This document shows, piece after piece, positions 1-7,012 of a DNA stretch of 47,076 bases. Below the pieces are notes generated by a model. It ran no database searches, was not told the DNA's origin, and was given only the letters and a program-made list of their open reading frames with translations. How positions within the stretch are numbered: position 1 is the stretch's first letter; each line of letters begins with the position of its first letter. The translations under genes were made by a program, and so were the position numbers. The DNA comes from Streptomyces sp. CB01881 (GTDB lineage: Bacteria; Actinomycetota; Actinomycetes; Streptomycetales; Streptomycetaceae), in assembly GCF_002953255.1 (NCBI RefSeq), contig NZ_CP026498.1, forward strand, positions 8,110,345 through 8,157,420, written 5' to 3'.

Positions 1-507
1 GCGTCGGCCGGCCCGGCGTTCCAGGGCACCATCAAGTCCGCGGTCGCCTTCGGCGCGCTGCTCGCCGAGGGCATCGGCGACACCATCCGGGTCTCGCTCT
101 CCGCCCCGCCGGCCGAGGAGATCAAGGTCGGCAACCAGATCCTGGAGTCGCTCGGCCTGCGCGAGCGCGGCCTGGAGATCGTCTCCTGCCCGTCCTGCGG
201 CCGCGCCCAGGTCGACGTCTACAAGCTCGCGGAGGAGGTCACCGCCGGCCTGGAGGGCATGGAGGTGCCGCTGCGCGTCGCCGTCATGGGCTGCGTCGTC
301 AACGGTCCGGGCGAGGCCCGCGAGGCCGACCTCGGCGTCGCCTCCGGCAACGGCAAGGGCCAGATCTTCGTCAAGGGCGAGGTGATCAAGACCGTTCCCG
401 AGTCGAAGATCGTCGAGACCCTGATCGAGGAGGCCCTCAAGCTCGCCGAGCAGATGCAGGCCGAGGGCGTCGAGTCCGGCGCCCCGACCGTGACCGCCGC
501 GGAGTGA
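1..507 (+). CDS. ispG: IspG, 4-hydroxy-3-methylbut-2-enyl diphosphate synthase (3' part only)
   Basis: The frame is open from the first base, so only the C-terminal 168 residues are present. IspG (GcpE) reduces methylerythritol cyclodiphosphate to HMBPP in the non-mevalonate isoprenoid pathway, using a [4Fe-4S] cluster. The cluster ligands are visible in this fragment: the CPSC pair (residues 63 and 66 of the fragment), the cysteine of MGCVVNGPGEA (residue 98) and the following glutamate (105), the unusual fourth ligand in this family. The C-terminus ends in a short acidic/alanine tail. A strong hairpin follows the stop, so this is probably the end of its transcript. The N-terminal TIM-barrel domain lies upstream of the window. 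The identification is secure. Confidence 0.97.
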   Translation, partial: ASAGPAFQGTIKSAVAFGALLAEGIGDTIRVSLSAPPAEEIKVGNQILESLGLRERGLEIVSCPSCGRAQVDVYKLAEEVTAGLEGMEVPLRVAVMGCVVNGPGEAREADLGVASGNGKGQIFVKGEVIKTVPESKIVETLIEEALKLAEQMQAEGVESGAPTVTAAE

Positions 508-530
508 CCGGCGGACAGTAGTTTCCGGAG

Positions 531-560
531 GCGGGGCCGTCCGTGCGCGGACGGCCCCGC
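531..560 (+). terminator. Terminator-like hairpin after ispG
   Basis: A perfect 13-bp GC-rich stem (531-543 paired with 548-560) with a 4-nt loop starts 24 nt after the ispG stop. There is no T-run, as is common for Streptomyces terminators. Confidence 0.7.
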
Positions 561-626
561 GGCCGTAGCCGGGTGGGGCCACGGAGTAGGGTGCGGCCAG
601 AGTCGTCTCAGTGAGGTGCTGTCTCG

Positions 627-1520
627 ATGCTCGATCGAGGTGTGATGCTCCCCAGCTCGTTCCAGGCCGCCCGCGCCCTGGTGACCACGCGCGTCCTGGA
701 GGCCCCCGACCTCGCGGACACCCTTGAGGTGCTGCACCGCGACCCGGTGGCCAACGCCTTCGTCGCCACCCGGGTGGAGGCCGTCGGCCTCGACCCCTGG
801 CGCCTCGGCGGCGAGATGTGGGGCTGGTACGACGAGCACGGCGAACTGGACGCGCTCTGCTACGCCGGCGCCAACCTCGTCCTGGTCAACGCCGGACCGC
901 AGGCCGTCCAGGCCTTCGCCGAACGGGCCCGCCGCCAGGGCCGGCGCTGCTCCTCGATCGTCGGCCCCGCCGATTCCACCGCGGCCCTCTGGGCGCTGCT
1001 GGAGCGCAGTTGGGGCCCGGCCCGCGAGGTCCGCGGCCACCAGCCGCTGATGGCCGCCACCGAGCCGTCCGCCGAGATCGCCCCCGACCCGCTGGTGCGG
1101 CGGGTGCGGCGGGGCGAGGTCGAGACGCTGATGCCGGCCTGCGTGGCGATGTTCACCGAGGAGGTCGGGGTCTCCCCGCTGGCCGGCGACGGGGGCCTGC
1201 TCTACCAGGCCCGGGTCGCCGAACTGGTCGCCGCCGGGCGCTCGTTCGCCCGGTTCACCGAGGACGGCGAGGTGCTCTTCAAGGCCGAGATCGGCGCCGT
1301 CACCGAGGGGGCCTGCCAGATCCAGGGTGTCTGGGTCGACCCCGCCCACCGCGGCCGGGGGCTCTCCGAGACCGGCATGGCCGCCGTCCTCGACATCGCC
1401 CTGCGCGAGGTCGCCCCGGTGGTCTCGCTCTACGTCAACGACTACAACCTGCGCGCCCGCGCGGCCTACCGCCGGGTCGGTTTCCGCGAGGTCGGCGCGT
1501 TCATGAGCGTTCTCTTCTGA
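627..1520 (+). CDS. GNAT N-acetyltransferase with an N-terminal DUF4081-type half
   Basis: This 297-residue protein is about twice the length of a single GNAT domain. The C-terminal half (roughly residues 155-297) carries the acetyl-CoA-binding signature: a beta strand GVWVDP, then AHRGRGL, then the strand VSLYVNDYN and the helix AYRRVGF. The N-terminal half resembles the DUF4081-type domain that precedes such GNATs in actinomycetes. The acceptor substrate cannot be read from sequence. The ATG at 627 is preceded by GAGGTG about 9 nt upstream; an in-frame ATG at 645 is a less likely start. It follows ispG on the same strand, beyond a hairpin, so it probably has its own promoter. Confidence 0.85.
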   Translation: MLDRGVMLPSSFQAARALVTTRVLEAPDLADTLEVLHRDPVANAFVATRVEAVGLDPWRLGGEMWGWYDEHGELDALCYAGANLVLVNAGPQAVQAFAERARRQGRRCSSIVGPADSTAALWALLERSWGPAREVRGHQPLMAATEPSAEIAPDPLVRRVRRGEVETLMPACVAMFTEEVGVSPLAGDGGLLYQARVAELVAAGRSFARFTEDGEVLFKAEIGAVTEGACQIQGVWVDPAHRGRGLSETGMAAVLDIALREVAPVVSLYVNDYNLRARAAYRRVGFREVGAFMSVLF

Positions 1521-1594
1521 GGCCGGTGCCCTACGGGCGCCCGGTTCCCCTCCCAGGGCCGCGCCGGGCCGTCGCCGGTAGTAACGTCCGGGTC

Positions 1595-2170
1595 ATGGAT
1601 CAGCTGACCGGGGTGACGATCGAGGCCATCGACCTTGCGGCGTGGGCGTCGCAGGCGCTCGATGTCCAGGCGGTGGCGTTCGGGCTGACGCCCGAGGAGG
1701 TCATGGTCCGGCTGCACATCGTCGGACGGCACGCGCAGCAGCCCGGCGTGATCGCCCTGGGCGCGTTCAGCGGCGGACAGCTGGTCGGCTTCGGGTACGG
1801 CATGCCCAACCGCCGCGAGCACTGGTGGAGCACGGTGATCCAGCCCTACCTGGAGGCCTACGGGTACGGGGACTGGCTGGACGGGGTCTTCGCGATCACC
1901 GAACTGCACGTGCTGCCCGACTTCCAGGGCCAGGGCGTCGGCTCCGCCCTGATCCGGACCCTCTGCGAGCGGTCCGGCCTGCGCCGCAGCATCCTCTCCG
2001 CGATCGACGCCGAGACCCCCGCCCGCCGTCTCTACCGCTCGCTCGGCTACCGGGACCTCGCGCGCGCGGTGCACTTCCCCAACACCGAGCGCCTCTACGC
2101 CGTGATGGGCGCCCCGCTGCCGCTGCTGAAGCCGCCGACGGCTCAGAGCGCGCCGGCGAACTCCAGGTAG
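1595..2170 (+). CDS. GNAT family N-acetyltransferase, 191 aa
   Basis: A single-domain GNAT. Motif A is visible as ITELHVLPDFQGQGVGSAL (about residues 105-123), with the Q-x-x-G-x-G pyrophosphate-binding turn, followed by the motif B region ETPARRLYRSLGYRD. The start is the ATG of MDQLTGV; longer upstream frames only read through the 3' end of the previous gene. No strong Shine-Dalgarno sequence is seen, so the start is moderately certain. Its 3' end overlaps the 3' end of the convergent kinase gene by 28 nt, leaving no room for a terminator between them. The substrate is unknown. Confidence 0.85.
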   Translation: MDQLTGVTIEAIDLAAWASQALDVQAVAFGLTPEEVMVRLHIVGRHAQQPGVIALGAFSGGQLVGFGYGMPNRREHWWSTVIQPYLEAYGYGDWLDGVFAITELHVLPDFQGQGVGSALIRTLCERSGLRRSILSAIDAETPARRLYRSLGYRDLARAVHFPNTERLYAVMGAPLPLLKPPTAQSAPANSR

Positions 2171-3060
2171 AGCTCCGCGTCCTCCCGGCGGCCCGCCGCC
2201 AGGGCGCGCAGGCCGAGGTCGGCCGCGCGGAACAGCGTCCAGCCGCGCAGCCGCTCGCGGTCCACCTCCAGGGCGTCGCCGAGCTGGTGCAGCCGGCGGC
2301 GCACGGCGGCCGGCACGCCCGGGGAGCCGACCAGGGTGTCGGCCCGGTCCAGCACCAGCCGGGCGAGGTCGTAGGCGCGCTCGCCGGTCAGCGGCCGGGG
2401 GTCGATCGCCAGCCAGGGCGCGCGGTCGGCGGCCATGACGTTGCCGTGGTGGAAGTCGCCGTGCAGCAGGAACGTCTCGGTGGCGGAGCCGAGCAGCCCC
2501 GCGGCGGTCTCCACCGCCTCGGTCACCAGGGCGGACGCCTCGGTGGCTCCCGGCAGCGCGTCGTGCCGGCGCAGCCGGTCGGTGGTGTCGGCGACCCGGT
2601 CGGCGAGCGTGGGGAACGGGTGGCCCTCGGACGGTTCCACCCAGAGCCGGTGCAGCAGGCTGGTGGCCTCCAGCATCGCCTTCGGCTCGGCCAGCGACCG
2701 CAGCGGGATGTCACCGTGCAATCGCTCCAGCAGCAGCAGCCCCCGGGCCGGGTCGGCGGCCAGCAGCAGCACGGCCCCGCGGCCGGCCCACCGGGTGAGC
2801 GCGGCGTGCTCCTGGGCGGTCTCGGCGGTGACCAGCCCGGCCTTGAGGACGGCGGGGCTGAGGTCGTCGCGGTGGACGTAGCCGATCAGGCTCAGGCTGC
2901 CGCCCGGGTCGAGCACCCGCTCCAGGGTGAGGTCCCAGCGGGCCAGCCCGTCGGCGACCAGCGCGGGCAGCTCCGCCAGCCAGCTCCTCCCCTCCTCGTC
3001 CGTGCCGGCGCTGCGCGCCAGCCACTCGGGGACGGTGATCTGCCCTGGTGCCTCCGACAT
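2143..3060 (-). CDS. Aminoglycoside-phosphotransferase-family kinase
   Basis: A 305-residue kinase-like protein of the APH / hydroxyurea-phosphotransferase type. The catalytic loop is HGDFHHGNV (H200, D202, N207). The metal-binding stretch follows as IDPRPLTGERAYDLARL near residue 219, with the usual DFG-like aspartate in the form IDP. The N-terminal lobe contains LKAG, in the place of the ATP-binding lysine strand. Such proteins phosphorylate small hydroxylated molecules. Whether this one confers resistance cannot be told, and the family has many members of unknown substrate. The ATG has GGAAGG about 5 nt upstream. It lies 182 nt downstream of the ferritin-like gene on the same strand, and nothing notable was seen in that gap. 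Confidence 0.85.
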   Translation of the reverse strand: MSEAPGQITVPEWLARSAGTDEEGRSWLAELPALVADGLARWDLTLERVLDPGGSLSLIGYVHRDDLSPAVLKAGLVTAETAQEHAALTRWAGRGAVLLLAADPARGLLLLERLHGDIPLRSLAEPKAMLEATSLLHRLWVEPSEGHPFPTLADRVADTTDRLRRHDALPGATEASALVTEAVETAAGLLGSATETFLLHGDFHHGNVMAADRAPWLAIDPRPLTGERAYDLARLVLDRADTLVGSPGVPAAVRRRLHQLGDALEVDRERLRGWTLFRAADLGLRALAAGRREDAELYLEFAGAL

Positions 3061-3242
3061 GCTGGCCTTCCGGTTGGTGCTTCCCCCGTGGTGCTACCCG
3101 TCCATTGTCGGCCATGGCGGCGAAACCGCAGGTCAGCGACGAGGGGGAACGGGTGGGGCCAAGGGCGGTGTCCGCGGGTCCGGCGGGGGAGCGGGAGTGA
3201 CGTGGTGTCGGGGGCGGGCGGGCCGTCCGCGCGGCCGCGGCG

Positions 3243-4400
3243 TCAGCCGGTGGCGGCAGGGGTGGGGGCCGCCGTCGGGGCGCCGGAGGCCGGGGCGGCG
3301 GCGGGGTCGGGGATGCCCGGGAACGCGGTGGGGGCGGCGCCCCAGTGGCGGGCGCGCAGGGCGCATTCGCGCAGCGCGTCGGCCGCGGTGGTGCGCTGGG
3401 TGCCGTCGACGGCGGCCACCAGGTCGGCGTAGACCGTGGTGAGCCGGGTCTCGATGTGGGCGGCGAGCCGGCCGGCGGCGGCCGCGTCGGCGACCGGGAA
3501 CGGTAGCTGGTACCCGGCGGCGGCCGCGTTCGGGGTGGCGCCGGCCCCGCCGAGCAGGCGCTGCCAGGCGTCCCGCCGGGTCTGGTGGGCGGCGAGGGCG
3601 GTCCGGGCGTCGGCGCGCTGCTGGTCCTCGGGGAGCCGGGCGCCCACCACGCCGTAGCCGTAGATCGCGGCGTGCTCGGCGCTCAGGGCGGTCTGGAAGG
3701 CCGTGACGGCCTCGGGGCCGACGGCCGCGGCACTGCCCGCACCGGACGGGGCGGCGGACGGGGAGCCGGAGGCGGACGAGCCGGCGCCGGACGAGGACGG
3801 CGAGAGGGATCCGGAGGCGGACGGCGAGGCGGAGCCGGGACCGGGGGCCGGGACGGTCGGCGGGGCGGTGTCGCCGAGCGCGACCGCGTGCAGCACCCCG
3901 GCGGTGGAGACGGAGGCGAGCAGCCGGGCCAGCTGGGGCGAGGCGGCGCCGAGGTCGGCGAGCCGGGTCTGCGCGGTCTGCCGCTCCAGCGAGGCGAGCG
4001 CCGCGGTGCTGGTGACCGCCGCCGCGGCCCCGCCGGTGGCGGAGGCCGACGGGGAGGCGGAACCCGGGGTGGCGGACGCCGAGGCGGCCGAGGACGAGGC
4101 CTGGGCCCCCGGCAGCCCGGCCGCCAGTGCGGCCCGGTGCTGGGCCGCCTCGGCCCGCAGCGGCTGGAGCTGCGCCGCCTGCCCGGCCCCCGGCCCGGCC
4201 AGCAGGGCGTCGTACCCGGCGAGCAGGGTGTCGGTGGCGGCGACGGCGCGCAGCCGGACCGGCTCGTCGGGATCGGGGCGGCGGTGCTCGCCCTCGGTGG
4301 CGTCCTTGCCGTCGTGCGAGTCGGTGCAGGCGGTGAGCGCGCCGCCCGTGGTGAGGAGCAGGCCGAGGGCCAGGAAGGTCCGTCGGCTGGGCGGCTGCAT
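3243..4400 (-). CDS. Ferritin-like (DUF4439-type) lipoprotein with Ser/Ala-rich linkers
   Basis: 385 residues. The N-terminus has a twin-arginine motif (SRRTFLALG) and a hydrophobic stretch ending in a lipobox (LTAC), so it is probably a Tat-exported lipoprotein. The C-terminal 150 residues form a helical ferritin-like domain of the DUF4439 type, with EHAAIYGYG as its first metal-ligand-like motif. The middle is low-complexity Ser/Ala/Pro/Gly sequence in two blocks, unusually long for the family. The ATG at 4400 is preferred because GGAG lies 8 nt upstream; a GTG 9 nt further up is possible. The longer open frame upstream runs across the rimP promoter region and is rejected. Function and metal content are unknown. 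Confidence 0.8.
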   Translation of the reverse strand: MQPPSRRTFLALGLLLTTGGALTACTDSHDGKDATEGEHRRPDPDEPVRLRAVAATDTLLAGYDALLAGPGAGQAAQLQPLRAEAAQHRAALAAGLPGAQASSSAASASATPGSASPSASATGGAAAAVTSTAALASLERQTAQTRLADLGAASPQLARLLASVSTAGVLHAVALGDTAPPTVPAPGPGSASPSASGSLSPSSSGAGSSASGSPSAAPSGAGSAAAVGPEAVTAFQTALSAEHAAIYGYGVVGARLPEDQQRADARTALAAHQTRRDAWQRLLGGAGATPNAAAAGYQLPFPVADAAAAGRLAAHIETRLTTVYADLVAAVDGTQRTTAADALRECALRARHWGAAPTAFPGIPDPAAAPASGAPTAAPTPAATG

Positions 4401-4704
4401 CGTCGTCACTCCGGGGCGTGTACGGGAGGACGGCCTGCCCGCCTGCCCTCGTTGGCGTGAATGATTACAGAATCCCCACGTCCATGGGGATGGATTGGGT
4501 TGCCGGGTGCCGGGCCCGGCCGGTGTGAGCTTGCTCGCAGTGGGTGTCGCGGGGGCGGCCGCGCGCCGTGCGGAATCGGTGGTTGGCGGCTTCACCGGAT
4601 AGGCTTTGGGCCGAGCTGCCGCGACCAGGCCTGCGCCGGTCCGGCGCCGGGGGGCGCGGTACCCCCTCCTGACAACAGCACACGCGGCCGAGGAGTCCAC
4701 CCGG
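4401..4704. promoter_or_regulatory. Divergent intergenic region between the ferritin-like gene and rimP
   Basis: This 304-nt gap should hold promoters for both the lipoprotein gene (minus) and the rimP-nusA operon (plus). It contains a 7-bp hairpin at 4472-4491 (ATCCCCA arms, 6-nt loop) in a locally less GC-rich stretch. A -10-like TAGGCT is near 4601, but no convincing -35 box was found. GAGGAG at about 4690 serves as the rimP ribosome binding site. Confidence 0.45.
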
Positions 4705-5259
4705 ATGAGCACCACCCACATCGACCGGCTGCGCGCGTTGCTGGAGCCCCTGGCGGCCCGGGAGGGCCTGGACCTGGAGGACGTGAAGGTCACCCAGGCG
4801 GGCAGCCGCCGGCAGGTGCAGATCGACGTGGACGCCGACGGCGGCGTGGACCTCGACACCATTGCCGAGTTCAGCCGCATGGTCGGCGAGGCCCTGGACG
4901 AGTCCGACGTGATGGGCGCCGGCGCCTACGTGCTGGAGGTCGGCTCGCCGGGCGCCGAGCGTCCGCTGTCCGAGCCCCGCCACTGGCGCCGGGCCGAGGG
5001 CCGGCTGGCCAAGATCCACCTGGTCGACGGCGGGGAGATCGTCGCCCGGGTGCTGGAGGCGGACGAGGACGGCGCGCTGGTCGAGGTGCAGCCGGTGAAG
5101 GGCCGCGGTCGCGCCAAGGAGCGCCGTCTGGAGTACACCGAGGTGGACCGGGCGCGCGTCCAGGTGGAGTTCAACCGCAAGGACGAGAAGCTCCTCGACG
5201 AGGCCCCGGACTTCGCCGACGACGACGCCTCCGACGAGGGGGAGGACGGTGCGGAGTAA
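4705..5259 (+). CDS. rimP: Ribosome maturation factor RimP
   Basis: 184 residues. RimP binds the 30S precursor and promotes its late maturation. The N-terminal alpha/beta domain (residues about 5-90) includes a DLEDVKV strand, the VDADGGVDLDTI segment and the conserved VGSPGAERPL motif. An Sm-like C-terminal barrel follows, and the protein ends in an acidic tail rich in Asp/Glu. The ATG at 4705 is chosen because GAGGAG lies 9 nt upstream; an open frame extends about 33 codons further up but has no ribosome binding site. It is the first gene of the rimP-nusA-ylxR-infB block, as in many bacteria, and is followed 57 nt later by nusA. Confidence 0.95.
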   Translation: MSTTHIDRLRALLEPLAAREGLDLEDVKVTQAGSRRQVQIDVDADGGVDLDTIAEFSRMVGEALDESDVMGAGAYVLEVGSPGAERPLSEPRHWRRAEGRLAKIHLVDGGEIVARVLEADEDGALVEVQPVKGRGRAKERRLEYTEVDRARVQVEFNRKDEKLLDEAPDFADDDASDEGEDGAE

Positions 5260-5316
5260 CGCTCCCCGCACCGACCGGACCGATATGAACGTGACGAAAG
5301 ACGAGGAGGCGTAGCC

Positions 5317-6351
5317 GTGGACATCGACATGAGTGCCCTGCGCACGCTGGTCAACGAGAAGAACATCCCCTTCGACCTGCTGGTCGAGTCCATCGAGTCG
5401 GCCCTCCTCACCGCGTACCACCGCACCGAGGGCTCGCGCCGCCGGGCCCGGGTCGAGCTGGACCGCAAGTCCGGCCACGTCACCGTGTGGGCGACGGAGG
5501 ACCCGGCGGAGCTGGACGAGGGCGTCGAGCCGAAGGAGTTCGACGACACCCCGAGCGGCTTCGGCCGGATCGCGTCCAGCATCGGCATCCAGGTGATGAT
5601 GCAGCGCCTGCGCGACGCCGCCGACGACCAGACCTTCGGCGAGTACGCGGGCAAGGAGGGCGACATCGTCACCGGTGTCGTCCAGCAGGGCAACGACCCG
5701 AAGAACGTGCTGGTCGACATCGGCAAGCTGGAGGCCATCCTGCCGCCGCAGGCGCAGGTCCCGGGCGAGGACTACCGGCACGGCACCCGTCTCAAGTGCT
5801 ACGTGGTGGCGGTGCGCCGGGGTGTCCGCGGCGCGTCGGTGACGCTCTCGCGCACCCACCCGAGCCTGGTGAAGAAGCTCTTCGCGCTGGAGGTCCCGGA
5901 GATCGCGGACGGCAGCGTGGAGATCGCGGCGATCGCCCGCGAGGCCGGCCACCGCACCAAGATCGCGGTCTGGTCGCGCCGGACCGGGCTGAACGCCAAG
6001 GGCGCCTGCATCGGCCCGATGGGCAGCCGGGTGCGCGCGGTGATGGGCGAGCTGCACGGCGAGAAGATCGACATCGTCGACTGGTCGGAGGACCCGCGCG
6101 AGATGGTCGCCGCGGCGCTGTCCCCCGCACGGGTGACGAGCGTCGAGATCGTGGACTTCAACCAGCGCTCCGCACGGGTGATCGTGCCCGACTACCAGCT
6201 GTCGCTGGCGATCGGCAAGGAGGGGCAGAACGCCCGCCTCGCCGCCCGCCTCACCGGCTGGCGGATCGACATCCGGCCGGACACCGAGGGCCAGCCCGAG
6301 GAGCGGTCGCAGGGCCGTTTTGACGGCGCGGGCCGGGACGACGACAACTAG
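5317..6351 (+). CDS. nusA: Transcription termination/antitermination factor NusA
   Basis: 344 residues, the short actinobacterial form without the C-terminal acidic repeats of E. coli NusA. Domain order: N-terminal RNA-polymerase-binding domain (1-about 105), S1 domain (about 108-180, starting GDIVTGVV), then two KH domains (about 200-330) with CIGPMGSRV and AIGKEGQNA as the GXXG-type RNA-binding loops. The start is GTG, with AGGAGG about 8 nt upstream. NusA modulates pausing, termination and rRNA antitermination, which suits a window that also holds an rRNA leader. A strong hairpin follows between nusA and ylxR. Confidence 0.97.
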   Translation: MDIDMSALRTLVNEKNIPFDLLVESIESALLTAYHRTEGSRRRARVELDRKSGHVTVWATEDPAELDEGVEPKEFDDTPSGFGRIASSIGIQVMMQRLRDAADDQTFGEYAGKEGDIVTGVVQQGNDPKNVLVDIGKLEAILPPQAQVPGEDYRHGTRLKCYVVAVRRGVRGASVTLSRTHPSLVKKLFALEVPEIADGSVEIAAIAREAGHRTKIAVWSRRTGLNAKGACIGPMGSRVRAVMGELHGEKIDIVDWSEDPREMVAAALSPARVTSVEIVDFNQRSARVIVPDYQLSLAIGKEGQNARLAARLTGWRIDIRPDTEGQPEERSQGRFDGAGRDDDN

Positions 6352-6404
6352 CAGCGGCTCCGCCGAGTGGCCGGAGCCGGACGGATGACAGCGATGCACG
6401 GGCC

Positions 6405-6433
6405 CCCCGCCGATCCGGTCCGGATCGGCGGGG
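6405..6433 (+). terminator. Strong hairpin between nusA and ylxR (attenuator candidate)
   Basis: Perfect 12-bp stem (6405-6416 with 6422-6433), 5-nt loop and no following T-run. It starts 53 nt after the nusA stop and lies 30 nt ahead of the proposed ylxR start. A smaller stem (CGGCTCC/GGAGCCG, about 6354-6378) precedes it. Confidence 0.6.
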
Positions 6434-6462
6434 CGGCGCCATGTCCCTTCGGAGGGGTAGAC

Positions 6463-6762
6463 TTGCCTTCGTCTGGCCGGACGCATGTCCGAGCACGCCC
6501 GGAACGCACCTGCGTGGGCTGCCGCAAGCGAGCGGCCAAGCACCAGCTGTTGCGTGTCACGGCGGTCGAGGGCGTCTGCGTCCCCGATCCCCGTGGCGCA
6601 CTGCCGGGCCGGGGCGCGCACCTGCACCCCGATCCGGCCTGCCTCGACCTCGCGGTCCGCCGCCGGGCGTTCCCCCGGGCCTTCCGGCTCCAGGGCACGC
6701 TCGACACCGAGCGGCTCCGCGGGTACATCGAGGAGCGGGCAGGCGACACCCCGGCGCCCTGA
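6463..6762 (+). CDS. ylxR: YlxR family (DUF448) RNA-binding protein
   Basis: About 99 residues. YlxR-family proteins are small, basic, probable nucleic-acid-binding proteins encoded between nusA and infB; B. subtilis YlxR has been linked to transcription regulation and to RNase P. The signature is RTCVGCRKRA near residue 13, then VPDPRGALPGRGAHLHPDPACLD in two overlapping parts, and a basic C-terminus. I chose TTG at 6463 because GGAGG lies 7 nt upstream. Earlier in-frame ATGs (6367, 6385) would force the protein through the 12-bp hairpin, giving an N-terminus unlike the family. The gene is certain, the start less so. Confidence 0.88.
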   Translation: MPSSGRTHVRARPERTCVGCRKRAAKHQLLRVTAVEGVCVPDPRGALPGRGAHLHPDPACLDLAVRRRAFPRAFRLQGTLDTERLRGYIEERAGDTPAP

Positions 6763-6909
6763 GCTTCCTCAGGCCGGCCCGGCGGGCACCTCCCCGTTAC
6801 GGCCGCCGCTCCACGCGGCGGAGAACCACCGCAACAAGCACAGTGCGCGGGCAGCCGCGCGCCGTGCCACCAGTCAGGTACCTCGCGATGTGGAAGTAGG
6901 TCGAGATTG

Positions 6910-6953
6910 CGATGAGCACTCGATGAGTACGCGATGAGTACGCGATGGGTACG
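6910..6953 (+). repeat. Four tandem 11-bp repeats forming overlapping micro-ORFs upstream of infB
   Basis: Four direct copies of an 11-bp unit (consensus CGATGAGTACG) lie at 6910-6920, 6921-6931, 6932-6942 and 6943-6953. Copies 2 and 3 are identical; copies 1 and 4 differ at three positions and one position. Each unit carries ATG, and the stop of one micro-ORF overlaps the next start as ATGA: 6912-6926 (MSTR), 6923-6937 (MSTR), 6934-6960 (MSTRWVRP) and 6945-6965 (MGTPMK). They sit 48 nt before the infB start. Whether they are translated is unknown. The rest of the 250-nt ylxR-infB gap holds only a weak 6-bp stem near 6802-6820. Confidence 0.75.
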
Positions 6954-7012
6954 CCCATGAAGTAGCGACAGTCCGGCGGACGAGACCCCCCGGACTCATA
7001 GACAGGAGTGAA

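Noticed and set aside
6367..6462. Longer N-terminus for YlxR
   Set aside because: It would code through a 12-bp hairpin and give residues unlike the family; TTG 6463 has a GGAGG at the right distance.
6910..6953. CRISPR array
   Set aside because: The units are 11 bp and directly abut with no spacers; there are no cas genes.
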